Source of the DNA: Agrococcus sp. Marseille-Q4369
Lineage (GTDB): Bacteria; Actinomycetota; Actinomycetes; Actinomycetales; Microbacteriaceae
NCBI RefSeq assembly: GCF_018308945.1
Contig: NZ_CP070501.1
Coordinates: forward strand, 1,860,001-1,924,000
Direction: 5' to 3'
Length of the DNA: 64,000 nt
Shown: positions 26,006 through 34,580 of the stretch, in pieces
Layout of the letters: every line of letters starts with the position of its first letter
Numbering within the stretch: the stretch's first letter is position 1
The notes under the pieces: model-generated
Databases searched by the model: none
What the model was told of the DNA's origin: nothing
The model's input: the letters and a program-made list of their open reading frames with translations, nothing else
Translations under genes and position numbers: made by a program

Positions 26006-27528
26006 GCGCCGAGTCCGCGGCCCTCGCACCCGAGCCGCCCGTCGAGCTGCTGCCGCAGGCGGAGCGCCGCACGGTGCTCGTCACGGGGGCGACGGGCTAC
26101 GTCGGCGGCCGGCTCATCCCGCGGCTCCTGCTCGCCGGGCACCGGGTGCGCGCGCTCGCGCGCGACCCCGGCCGGCTCGCCGACGCATCCTGGGCCGCCG
26201 ACGTCGACGTCGTGCGCGGCGACCTCGAGGACCCGTCGACGCTCGCCGCGGCGTTCGAGGGCCAGCAGGTCGTCTTCCACCTCGTGCACGCGATGAGCGC
26301 GGGCGGCGACTTCATGGCCGCGGAGCTCGCGCAGGCGCGGCACGTCGCCGCCGCGGCCAGGGCGGCAGGCGTCGAGCGCATCGTCTACCTCTCGGGGCTG
26401 CACCCCGAGGGGGAGCCGCTCTCGAAGCACCTCGCCTCGCGCGTCGCGGTCGGCGAGACGCTGCTCGCCTCGGGCGTGCCGACGATCGTGCTCGAGGCCG
26501 GCATCGTGATCGGCTCGGGCTCGGCCTCGTTCGAGATGATCCGCCACCTCACCGAGGTGCTGCCCTACATGCCCGCGCCGCGCTGGGTGCGGAACTTCGT
26601 GCAGCCGATCGCGGTGCGCGACGTGCTCCACTACCTCGTGCGCGCGGCGACGGTGCCGCGAGAGGTGCACGGCGCCTTCGACATCGGCGGCCCCGACGTG
26701 CTGCGCTACGGCCAGGTGATGAACGGCTACGCGCTCGAGGCGGGCCTGCCGCAGCGGCCGATCGCGCCGCTCCCGGTGCTCACGCCCTGGCTCGCGTCGC
26801 AGTGGGTCAACCTCGTCACCCCCGTCCCGCGCGCGATCGCGGTGCCGCTCATCGGCTCGCTGCTGCACGACTGCGTGGTCGAGGAGCGCCGCATCGACGC
26901 GATCATCCCGCCGCCCGCAGCCGGGCCCACCGGCTACCGACTCGCCGTGCGGCTCGCGCTCGCCCGCGAGCGCTCCGGCGACATCGAGTCGAGCTGGCGC
27001 TCCGCGAGCCCCGCGGGCGCGCCCTCCGACCCGTTGCCGAGCGACCCCACCTGGTCGGGCTCGACCGTGTTCGAGGATGCGCGGGAGCGCACGACGGATG
27101 CATCGCCCGAGTCGGTCTGGAAGGTCGTCGAGTCGATCGGCGGCGAGCGCGGCTGGTACTCGGTGCCGCTGCTGTGGAGCATCCGCGGCCTCGCCGACCG
27201 CCTCGTCGGCGGCGTCGGGCTGCGTCGCGGCCGCCGCGACCCGGAGGCGCTCCGCGAGGGCGACGTCGTCGACTGGTGGCGCGTCGAGCGGATCGAGCGA
27301 GGCAGGCTCCTGCGGCTGCGCGCCGAGATGCGCGTGCCCGGCCGCGCGTGGCTCGAGCTCGAGGTCACGCCGCGCGGCAGCGGCGCGCACTACCGGCAGC
27401 GCGCGGTGTTCCTGCCGAGCGGGCTCGGCGGTCGCCTCTACTGGTGGTCGCTCGTGCCCGCGCACCAGGTGATCTTCGACGTCATGGCCAACCGCATCGT
27501 CGCCGCGGCTGAGGCAGATCGGTCGTGA
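26002..27528 (+). CDS. NAD(P)-binding SDR/epimerase fused to DUF2867
   Basis: A 508-residue two-domain protein. The N-terminal atypical SDR domain has VTGATGYVGGRLIPRLL near residue 26 and YLSGLHPEG in the active-site strand. The C-terminal DUF2867 domain (about residues 360-500) has WYSVPLLWSIRGLADRLVGGVGLRRGRRDP and a START-like end. The fusion is known in actinobacteria without a defined reaction. It overlaps crtEb by 4 nt, so it belongs to the carotenoid transcription unit; a pigment-modifying or lipid-related role is inference. Confidence 0.85.
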   Translation: MSAESAALAPEPPVELLPQAERRTVLVTGATGYVGGRLIPRLLLAGHRVRALARDPGRLADASWAADVDVVRGDLEDPSTLAAAFEGQQVVFHLVHAMSAGGDFMAAELAQARHVAAAARAAGVERIVYLSGLHPEGEPLSKHLASRVAVGETLLASGVPTIVLEAGIVIGSGSASFEMIRHLTEVLPYMPAPRWVRNFVQPIAVRDVLHYLVRAATVPREVHGAFDIGGPDVLRYGQVMNGYALEAGLPQRPIAPLPVLTPWLASQWVNLVTPVPRAIAVPLIGSLLHDCVVEERRIDAIIPPPAAGPTGYRLAVRLALARERSGDIESSWRSASPAGAPSDPLPSDPTWSGSTVFEDARERTTDASPESVWKVVESIGGERGWYSVPLLWSIRGLADRLVGGVGLRRGRRDPEALREGDVVDWWRVERIERGRLLRLRAEMRVPGRAWLELEVTPRGSGAHYRQRAVFLPSGLGGRLYWWSLVPAHQVIFDVMANRIVAAAEADRS

Positions 27529-27944
27529 GGATCTGGTCGCTCCACCCCGGCTTGCTCGACCGGCCGGGGCTCACGGCGTGCTGGCGCGAGGCGCTGCTCG
27601 CGCAAGCGGTGCTCGCCGGCCGCACGCGCGGCTACACCCGGCACCCGCAGCTGCAGCGGTTCCGCGAGCAGCCCGATCCGATCGCGGCGATCGGCGCCTA
27701 CCTCGCGGGCGTCGCCGACGCTGCGGAGGCGCGCGGCTACCGCTTCGACCGCACCCGGATCGACCGGCCGGGCCCGGCACCCCGGATGGTCGTCACCGAC
27801 GGTCAGCTCGAGTACGAGTGGGGCCACTTGCGGGCGAAGCTCGCCAGGCGCACGCCCGAGCGGCTCCGCTGCGCGCGACGGCCCGTGCCGCATCCGCTCT
27901 TCACGGTCGAGCCGGGACCGGTCGCGGGGTGGGAGCGCCCCTAG
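27525..27944 (+). CDS. Pyrimidine-dimer DNA glycosylase/endonuclease V-like protein
   Basis: A 139-residue protein with the family opening MRIWSLHPGLLDRPGLTACWREALLAQAVL and TRGYTRHPQLQRF. T4 endonuclease V uses an N-terminal Thr nucleophile, which is absent here, so activity on UV photoproducts is expected from family membership only. It starts at a GTG overlapping the SDR stop by 4 nt and so is the last gene of the carotenoid operon, pairing pigment with repair of UV damage. The stop shares CTAG with the restored stop of the convergent marR pseudogene. Confidence 0.8.
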   Translation: MRIWSLHPGLLDRPGLTACWREALLAQAVLAGRTRGYTRHPQLQRFREQPDPIAAIGAYLAGVADAAEARGYRFDRTRIDRPGPAPRMVVTDGQLEYEWGHLRAKLARRTPERLRCARRPVPHPLFTVEPGPVAGWERP

Positions 27945-28529
27945 TCGCCTTCGCGGGCCGGCCGGGTCGACCCATCCGGGTCAGCGACATGGTGCTCGAC
28001 GACGGGCAGGTCCGCGAGCAGGCTGAGGAACTTCGTCGCGGCCCGGCGCTCCTCCGGCGAGAGGGCGGCGGCGACGGCGTAGCGCCGCGCGTGATCGGCG
28101 CCGACGGACGCCCTCGCCTGCGCGCGTCTCGTCGGTGACGACGATCGAGAGCGAGCGGCGGTCGCGCGGGTGCCGTTCGCGACGGATGTGGCCGGCGTGC
28201 TCGAGCCGGTCGAGCAGCTTCGTCACCGACGGCCCCGTGATGCCGAGGTGCTCGGCGATCATCGTCGACGTGACGATCGCGCCGTCGCGGCCCGCAGACA
28301 TCACGTAGCGGATCGCGCGCATGTCGTTCTCGCCGAGCCGCATGTAGCGGCGGCTGGCCTCGCTGTGCGCCGCGGACGTGCGATGCCAGCGGCGCAGCGC
28401 GTGGAACAGGTCGGTGATCTCGTCGACGTCCGCGTCGTTGAGCCCCTGCGCGTGCACGAGGCGGGCGGATGCGTCGAGGCGGCGCGGATCGACAAGGTCG
28501 CGATCGTCGTCGCGCACCGCCTCACCCAT
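27941..28529 (-). pseudogene. Second MarR-family regulator, frameshifted near its C-terminus
   Basis: The first about 135 codons closely follow the CrtR-like protein at 19751-20323 (ASRRYMRLGENDMRAIRYVM, TSTMIAEHLGITGPSVTKLLDRLEHAGHIRR). After VVTDETRA the frame slips at a CG run (28121-28127). Restoring 2 nt gives a tail reading ASVGADHARRYAVAAALSPEE and ending at a stop at 27941-27943, which matches the paralogue. The wing and helix-turn-helix remain intact in the shifted frame. TAGGAT (28536-28541, minus strand) is 6 nt before the ATG. It may be a lesion, a slippage switch or a base-calling error. Confidence 0.82.
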
Positions 28530-28535
28530 GAGCCG

Positions 28536-28559
28536 ATCCTACGACTTCGGCTCATAGTT
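28536..28559 (-). promoter_or_regulatory. Promoter of the second marR gene with shared CTCATAGTT half-operator
   Basis: A minus-strand TAGGAT -10 (28536-28541) lies 6 nt before the marR start. CTCATAGTT (28551-28559) sits just upstream, exactly the 9-mer found in the marR/idi operator at 20345-20353. The left arm here is GGCT instead of AACT, so the palindrome is weaker. The same protein may bind both. Confidence 0.55.
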
Positions 28560-28590
28560 CGCCAGGCTCAGCACCGGCGGCAGAGCGCGA

Positions 28591-29238
28591 TCAGCGCCGC
28601 TCGAACCGCCACGGCAGCGACCCGACGTGCAGCCGGTGCCGCGGCCCCTCCTCGGAGTCGGCGCCGCCGTCGTATGCCTCGTCGCCCTCCCAGATCGCGA
28701 GCGCGCGGGCGGGGTCCTGCTTCGTCGCGTAGCGCTGCGGTGCCCGGCCGCCGATCGCCGTGAGCGCCGCGTCGACGGTGGGGTGGGGCAGCAGCGTGTC
28801 GAGCGTCACCCACGTGGGCGGGAAGAGCCGCAGGTCGCCCTTCCCGTGCCGCTTGAGCGCATCCGCCGGTCGGATCCACGTCGCGTCGATCGCCTCGGCG
28901 TGCTGCAGGCGCAGCTCGCCCTCGGGCGCGCGGGCGACGAAGAACCAGGTGTGGAACTTCGTCGCGAGCTGCTCGGGCGGGATCCACTGCGACAGCGGCA
29001 CGAGCGCGGCCGGGTCGACGACGAGCGCGCTCTCCTCGGCGGTCTCGCGCACTGCGGCGTTCCGCGCCGTGGTCTCCTCGTCGGCCGCCTCGTCGACGGG
29101 CTCCACCCGGCCGCCGGGGAACACCCAGCCGCCCGGGAACGAGCCGCGGTCGGGCCGCTGCAGGAGCAGCACCTCGATGGCGCCAGCGTGGCCATCGCGC
29201 ACCAGCACGAGGGTCGCGGCGACGGGGATCTCGGTCAC
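28591..29238 (-). CDS. NUDIX hydrolase (NUDT7/NUDT19-like)
   Basis: A 215-residue NUDIX protein. The NUDIX box is split by an insertion: GGWVFPGGRVEPVDE, then ARNAAVRETAEESALVVD. This long box is typical of coenzyme A diphosphatase-like NUDT7/19 relatives, although the substrate is not provable here. It uses a GTG start 6 nt after TAGCGT (29245-29250, minus strand), so it is likely leaderless. It is 4 nt from the 3' end of rmuC. Confidence 0.85.
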   Translation of the reverse strand: MTEIPVAATLVLVRDGHAGAIEVLLLQRPDRGSFPGGWVFPGGRVEPVDEAADEETTARNAAVRETAEESALVVDPAALVPLSQWIPPEQLATKFHTWFFVARAPEGELRLQHAEAIDATWIRPADALKRHGKGDLRLFPPTWVTLDTLLPHPTVDAALTAIGGRAPQRYATKQDPARALAIWEGDEAYDGGADSEEGPRHRLHVGSLPWRFERR

Positions 29239-29242
29239 GTGC

Positions 29243-30694
29243 TCACGCTACCGCCGAGGGCCCCGCTTCCTCGGCATCTCGGACCGCCTCGCGCACCATG
29301 TCGCGGATCGCCTCGTCGGCGTGCACGTCGGGCTTCTGCGCCGCGACCGCGAGCACCTCGAGCGGCGGGTGCCGCTCGAGGGAGGGCTCGAGGCCCTGCA
29401 GGCTCGAGAACCGCCGCGCCTGCGTCACGACGTTGCGGTCGAGGGATGCGTTGAAGGCGTTGTACGCCTCGACCGTGCGGTTGAGGCTGCTGCCGAGCTT
29501 CGTCAGGTGGGTGCCCATCGTGCCGAGCCGCTTGTGCAGCTCGCGGCCCACCTCGAGCACCTGCAGCGCCTCGCCGGCGAGCTGCTCCTGGCGCCACGTG
29601 TAGCCGACCGTGCGCAGCAGCGCGACGAGCGTCGCGGGCGTCGCGAGCACGACGTTGCGCTCGAAGGCGCGCTCGAACAGGGTCGGGTCGCGCTCGAGCG
29701 CCGCGTTGAGGAACGGCTCCGCGGGGATGAACATGACGACGAACTCGGGGCTGCCGGGCACCGCCTCCCAGTAGGCCTTCGAGCCGAGCTGGTCGATGTG
29801 CTCGCGCAGGTGGCGCGCGTGCGCGTCGAGCCGCTTGTCGCGCGTCGCGTCGTCGGTCGCCTCCATCGCCTCGAGGTAGCCGGCGAAGGCGACCTTCGCG
29901 TCGACGATCACCTGCTTGTCGCCCGGCAGGTGCACGAGCATGTCGGGCCGCAGCGCGCCGTCGTCGGTGGCGTGGTGCGCCTGCTCGGTGAAGTCGACGT
30001 GCTGCAGCATGCCGGCGGCCTCGACGACGCGCCGCAGCTGCAGCTCACCCCAGCGCCCCCGCACTTGCGGCGCCCGCAGCGCCGTGACGAGCTGCCGCGT
30101 CTCGGTGGTCAGCCGCTCGGAGCTCGAGCGCATGAGCTGCAGCTGCTCGGCGAGCGCGGCGTTCGCCTCGGCGCGCGCCTTCTCGGCGGCGGTGACCTCG
30201 GAGCGCACCGACTCGAGCGACTTCGAGAGCGGCTCGACGAGCTGCTGCACCGCCTGCTCGCGCTTCGCGAGCTCGGCGGCGCCCTCGCTCTGGGAGCGGC
30301 GCAAGCGCTCCTCGGCCTGCTCGAGGAAGACGGCGGAGTTGCGCTCGAGCGCCGCGCTCGAGAGCTTGGCGAACTCGTCGGCGCGGCGCTGGGCGTCCTG
30401 CTGCAGCTCGGCGAGGGCCTCGCGGCCGCGCTCGCGCTCCTCGGCGAGGCGCTGCGCCGCCTCGGCGCGCACCTCCTCGAGCTGCGCGGCATGCCGCCGC
30501 TCGGTCACTGCGCGCTCGCGCGCGCGCTCGTCCTCGATGACCTCGAGGCGGCTGCGGGCGGTGTTGAGCTCGCCCAGGCTCGCCGCGGCCTCGGCGGCGG
30601 CGCCGGCACGACCGGCGCGCGAGCCGAGCAGCGCGCCGAGCGCGCCGGCGAGCAGCATGCCGACGACGGCGGCGACGACCAGGAGCGGTTCCAT
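29243..30694 (-). CDS. rmuC: DNA recombination protein RmuC homologue
   Basis: A 483-residue RmuC. An N-terminal membrane helix (LLVVAAVVGMLLAGALGALLG) is followed by a long coiled coil (about residues 35-200) and the RmuC nuclease-like domain: VRGRWGELQLRRVVEAAGM, LPGDKQVIVDAKVAF, and MFIPAEPFLNAAL. The protein limits inversions at short repeats in Escherichia coli. No promoter of the leaderless type is evident before its ATG. Confidence 0.93.
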   Translation of the reverse strand: MEPLLVVAAVVGMLLAGALGALLGSRAGRAGAAAEAAASLGELNTARSRLEVIEDERARERAVTERRHAAQLEEVRAEAAQRLAEERERGREALAELQQDAQRRADEFAKLSSAALERNSAVFLEQAEERLRRSQSEGAAELAKREQAVQQLVEPLSKSLESVRSEVTAAEKARAEANAALAEQLQLMRSSSERLTTETRQLVTALRAPQVRGRWGELQLRRVVEAAGMLQHVDFTEQAHHATDDGALRPDMLVHLPGDKQVIVDAKVAFAGYLEAMEATDDATRDKRLDAHARHLREHIDQLGSKAYWEAVPGSPEFVVMFIPAEPFLNAALERDPTLFERAFERNVVLATPATLVALLRTVGYTWRQEQLAGEALQVLEVGRELHKRLGTMGTHLTKLGSSLNRTVEAYNAFNASLDRNVVTQARRFSSLQGLEPSLERHPPLEVLAVAAQKPDVHADEAIRDMVREAVRDAEEAGPSAVA

Positions 30695-30744
30695 GCCCCC
30701 ATGTCACCAGATGCCGCTGACACCGCGGGGCTACCCTCGGTCGC

Positions 30745-31476
30745 ATGGTGGAGATCCAGCGCATCGTCGCACCGAACCCCGGACCGATGACCCTCGACGG
30801 CACCAACACCTACGTGCTCGGCGGCGAGGTCGTCGTCGACCCCGGTCCCGCCGTCGTGGAGCACGTCGAGCGGCTCGTCGACCTCGCGCCTCGGCTCATC
30901 CTCGTCACCCACAAGCACACCGACCACACGGAGGCGGCGCGCGAGCTCGCCCGCTCGACCGGTGCGGTGCTGCGCGGCCTCGATCCCGACGAGTGCCACG
31001 GCGGCGCACCGCTCGTCGACGGCGAGTGGATCCCGGTCGGCGACGCCGAGCTGCAGATCCTCGCGACCCCGGGGCACACGCACGACTCGATCTGCATCGT
31101 CGTGCCGGGCCGCGCGGTGCTCACGGGCGACACGATCCTCGGCCGCGGCACGACCGTGATCATGCACCCGGACGGCGCGATCGCCCCCTACCTCGCGAGC
31201 CTCGACAAGCTCGAGGCGCTCGGCGACCTCGAGGTGCTGCCGGGCCACGGCGACCCGCTGCCGTCGGTCGCCGCCATCGCGCGGCAGTACCGCGCGCACC
31301 GGCTCGAGCGGCTCGAGCAGGTGCGGCACGCGCTGCGCGATCTCGGCTCGAGCGCGGCCGATGCGACGGTCGGCGACGTCGTCGACCGCGTCTACGCCGA
31401 CCTCGACCACGACGTGCGCTTCGCCGCCGAGGCGTCGACCGCGGCCCAGCTGAGCTACCTCGCCGAGGTCGGCTGA
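30745..31476 (+). CDS. Metallo-beta-lactamase-fold hydrolase (LACTB2-like)
   Basis: A 243-residue MBL hydrolase. The metal motif is THKHTDHTE near residue 56, followed by TPGHTHDSICI, LTGDTILGRGTT and LPGHGDPL. A C-terminal winged-helix-like part (HRLERLEQVRHAL) fits the LACTB2/RNase group. It probably acts on RNA or thioesters; substrate unknown. TACCCT (30732-30737) lies 7 nt before ATG, so it is probably leaderless. Divergent from rmuC. Confidence 0.88.
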   Translation: MVEIQRIVAPNPGPMTLDGTNTYVLGGEVVVDPGPAVVEHVERLVDLAPRLILVTHKHTDHTEAARELARSTGAVLRGLDPDECHGGAPLVDGEWIPVGDAELQILATPGHTHDSICIVVPGRAVLTGDTILGRGTTVIMHPDGAIAPYLASLDKLEALGDLEVLPGHGDPLPSVAAIARQYRAHRLERLEQVRHALRDLGSSAADATVGDVVDRVYADLDHDVRFAAEASTAAQLSYLAEVG

Positions 31477-31626
31477 GCCAGCACGCCCGCTCCTCGCGGC
31501 GGACTCCTCGATGCGCTGTGCAGTCCGCACACTCCGAGTCGAAGTCTCGACTGATCGCACATGGTGGCGCTCCATGGAGCCCCATACCGTTGCGCCATCG
31601 ACCGCTTCGACCAGGAGGGCGCCGCG

Positions 31627-32982
31627 ATGGAAGCCACTGCTCACGACGACTACTCGCTGCAGCGCGTGCCGAAGGCCGCGCGCAAGCACTGGTTCGGCAT
31701 CGCGGTGCAGCGATTCGGCCAGGTCTCGGCCCTCTCGCAGTTCCTGCTGGGTGCCACGCTCGGCTACGCGCTGGGGTTCTGGGATGCGGCGCTCGCGTTC
31801 CTGCTCGGCTCCGTCATCCTCGAGGTCGTCATCATCCTCGTCGGGATCGTCGGGCAGCGCGAAGGCATGCAGACGTCGCTCCTCACGCGCTGGACGGGGT
31901 TCGGCGAGATCGGCTCGTCGCTCGTCGGCCTCGCGATCGCGATGAGCCTCATCGGCTGGTTCGGGATCCAGGGCGCCATCTCGGCCGAGTCGCTCGACTC
32001 GCTCATGCCCGACGTCATGCCGATCCCCGCCTGGTCGATCATCTTCGGCCTCGCGGTCACGGGTGTGGTCGCGTTCGGCTTCAAGGGGATGCAGCTGCTC
32101 GCGAACATCACGGTGCCGCTCTTCCTCGTGCTCGTCGGCTGGTCGATCGTGAGCGAGCTGAGCCAGCACTCGATCGTCGACCTGATGAACAGCGCTCCGG
32201 CAGGCGAGCCGATGTCGGTCTTCGCGGGCGCGGGCGTCGTCGCTGGCGGCTTCATCGTGGGCGCGATCATCACGAGCGACATGACTCGCTTCAACCGCAC
32301 CTCGGGCGACGTCGTCAAGGTCACGCTCGTCGGCATCACCCTCGGCGAGTTCGTGATCGGCATGGCCGGCGTGCTCCTCGCCCATGCCGCGCAGAGCGGC
32401 AACATCGTGGCGATCGTGACGTCGGCGGTCGGCTGGGTCGGCCTGCTCATCATCGTCACGGGCACGCTCAAGATCAACGACTGGAACCTGTACTCGTCGG
32501 TGCTCGGCCTCGTGAACTTCGTCTCGACGGCCTTCAACCGCAGGCTGCCGCACCTCGCGACGACCATCGTGATCGGAGTCGTCGGCACGCTGCTCGCCGC
32601 CTTCGGCATCCTGCAGGGCTTCATCCCCTTCCTCACCGTGCTCGCCGCGGCGTTCCCGCCCATCGCCGGGATCCTGCTCGCCGAGTACTTCGTCGTGCGG
32701 CGCTTCCGCCCCGCGCTCGACGCCACGCGCGAGGCAGGCACACTGCCGGCGACCGCTCCGCGCATCGTCCCCGCGACGCTCGTCGTCTGGCTCCTGTCGA
32801 GCCTCGTCGGCTACTTCGTGACGTGGGGCATCCCGTCGATCACCGCACTCGTGCTCTCCTTCGTGCTCTACGTCGTGGCGGGGAAGCTCGGCCTCGTGCG
32901 AGGGATCGGCGAGGTCGCAACCGACAACGACATCACCATCGGCGGCGCCGCGAGCCCCGTCGTCGGTGCCACCGAGCGCTGA
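31627..32982 (+). CDS. NCS1-family nucleobase/hydantoin permease
   Basis: A 451-residue transporter with about 12 membrane helices. It opens DYSLQRVPKAARKHWFGIAVQRFGQVS and contains GAIITSDMTRFNRT and TLKINDWNLYSSVLGLVN, matching cytosine permease-type NCS1 carriers. I use ATG 31627, 8 nt after AGGAGG. It is the first gene of a collinear unit with hyuA-like and DUF917 genes, so it probably imports the substrate of that pathway, plausibly a hydantoin, purine or related ring. The 150 nt upstream is non-coding, with an ATACCGT box near 31587. Confidence 0.88.
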   Translation: MEATAHDDYSLQRVPKAARKHWFGIAVQRFGQVSALSQFLLGATLGYALGFWDAALAFLLGSVILEVVIILVGIVGQREGMQTSLLTRWTGFGEIGSSLVGLAIAMSLIGWFGIQGAISAESLDSLMPDVMPIPAWSIIFGLAVTGVVAFGFKGMQLLANITVPLFLVLVGWSIVSELSQHSIVDLMNSAPAGEPMSVFAGAGVVAGGFIVGAIITSDMTRFNRTSGDVVKVTLVGITLGEFVIGMAGVLLAHAAQSGNIVAIVTSAVGWVGLLIIVTGTLKINDWNLYSSVLGLVNFVSTAFNRRLPHLATTIVIGVVGTLLAAFGILQGFIPFLTVLAAAFPPIAGILLAEYFVVRRFRPALDATREAGTLPATAPRIVPATLVVWLLSSLVGYFVTWGIPSITALVLSFVLYVVAGKLGLVRGIGEVATDNDITIGGAASPVVGATER

Positions 32983-33032
32983 CGCGCCGAACGAGCAAGC
33001 ACACCGGACCGGAACCAGAGGAGACACTCGCG

Positions 33033-34580
33033 ATGCACATCGGAATCGACGTCGGCGGCACGAACACCGACGCCGTGCTCATGGAGGGATCGCGCGTGCT
33101 CGCGAGCGTCAAGCGCTCGACGAGCGCCGACGTGACGAGCGGCATCGTCGCGGCGATCGAGTCGCTGCGCGCCGACCGGCCGTTCGAGGGGGTCGAGATC
33201 ACGGCCGTCATGATCGGCACGACCCACTTCATCAACGCGCTCGTGCAGGCTCGCGGCCTCGCTCCGACTGCGGCGCTGCGTCTCGGCCTTCCGGCGACGC
33301 GCGCTCTTCCGCCGCTCGTCGACTGGCCGGGCGAGCTGCGCGAGGCGATCCAGGCGCGCACCTACCTCGCGCACGGCGGCTACGAGTTCGACGGCCGCCC
33401 GATCTCGCCGCTCGACCCCGACGAGCTGCGCCGCCACGCCGCCGACATGGCCGCCAACGGCATCCGCTCGGTGGCGATCTCGAGCGTGTTCAGCCCGGTC
33501 AACCACGACCTCGAGCTCGCGGCCGCCGAGGTCGTGCGCGAGGAGCTCGGCGACGACGCCGCGATCTCGCTCAGCCACGAGATCGGTCGCATCGGTCTGC
33601 TCGAGCGCGAGAACGCGACCGTCATCAACGCGGCGCTCCGCGAGCTCGCAGTCGAGATCGTCGACGGGCTCAGCGCAGCCGTGCGAGCGCAGGGCATCGC
33701 CGCGCCGATCTTCCTGAGTCAGAACGACGGCACGCTCATGGACGAGGAGTTCGTGCGCCGCTATCCCGTCGCGACGTTCGCCTCGGGTCCGACCAACTCG
33801 ATGCGAGGCGCCGCGGCGACGAGCGGCCTCACCGATTGCGCGGTCATCGACGTGGGCGGCACGACCGCCGACATCGGCCTGCTCGTCAAGGGCTTCCCGC
33901 GCGAGACGTCGACCGAGGTCACCGTCGCCGGCGTGCGCACGAACTTCCGGATGCCGGACGTGCTGTCGCTCGGCATCGGCGGCGGGAGCCACGTGCACGA
34001 GGAGTCCCGCGAGGTCGGCCCCACCTCCGTCGGGTACCGCCTGACGAGTGAGGCGCTCGTGTTCGGCGGATCCACGCTCACGGCGACCGACATCGCCGTC
34101 GCCGCGGGCCGCGTCGAGATCGGTGATGTCGACCGCGTGCGCCACATCGAGCGCTCCTTCGCGCTCGCGGTCATCGACCGCATCGCGGAGCGCGTCGCCG
34201 AGGCGGTCGACCGGATGCGCACGTCGTCCGAGCCGATCCCCGTGGTCGCCGTCGGCGGCGGCTCGATCCTGCTACCGGACGTGCTGCCGATCTTCGGAGC
34301 GGTGCAGCGCCCCGACAACTACGCGGTCGCGAACGCGATCGGCGCGTCGATCGCGCAGGTGGGCGGTGAGATCGACAAGGTGGTCGCCGTCGACCCCGGT
34401 CGGCGCGATGCGATCCTCGACGACGTGCGGCAGGAGGCCGTCGACAAGGCGATCGCCGCGGGCGCGACGCCGCAGAGCGTGCAGATCGTCGACTTCGACG
34501 AGGTGCCGCTGCCCTACCTCCCCGGCAACGCCACCCGCGTGCGCGCCAAGGCGGTCGGCGACCTGGACATGGGCCGATGA
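33033..34580 (+). CDS. Hydantoinase/oxoprolinase family protein (HyuA-like)
   Basis: A 515-residue ASKHA-fold protein. The N-terminus HIGIDVGGTNTDAVLMEG is a phosphate-binding loop; IDVGGTTADIGLLVKG marks the hydantoinase_A domain; VAVGGGSILLPD is the adenosine loop. HyuA proteins do ATP-dependent opening of hydantoin or oxoproline rings with a HyuB partner. No HyuB is present here. Instead DUF917 proteins follow with 4-nt overlaps. It starts after an AGAGGAGA ribosome site. Confidence 0.9.
   Translation: MHIGIDVGGTNTDAVLMEGSRVLASVKRSTSADVTSGIVAAIESLRADRPFEGVEITAVMIGTTHFINALVQARGLAPTAALRLGLPATRALPPLVDWPGELREAIQARTYLAHGGYEFDGRPISPLDPDELRRHAADMAANGIRSVAISSVFSPVNHDLELAAAEVVREELGDDAAISLSHEIGRIGLLERENATVINAALRELAVEIVDGLSAAVRAQGIAAPIFLSQNDGTLMDEEFVRRYPVATFASGPTNSMRGAAATSGLTDCAVIDVGGTTADIGLLVKGFPRETSTEVTVAGVRTNFRMPDVLSLGIGGGSHVHEESREVGPTSVGYRLTSEALVFGGSTLTATDIAVAAGRVEIGDVDRVRHIERSFALAVIDRIAERVAEAVDRMRTSSEPIPVVAVGGGSILLPDVLPIFGAVQRPDNYAVANAIGASIAQVGGEIDKVVAVDPGRRDAILDDVRQEAVDKAIAAGATPQSVQIVDFDEVPLPYLPGNATRVRAKAVGDLDMGR

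Noticed and set aside
31477-31626. A purine-type riboswitch upstream of the NCS1 permease
   Set aside because: The 150-nt leader has no recognisable purine or guanidine aptamer core; only a promoter box and a ribosome site are visible.
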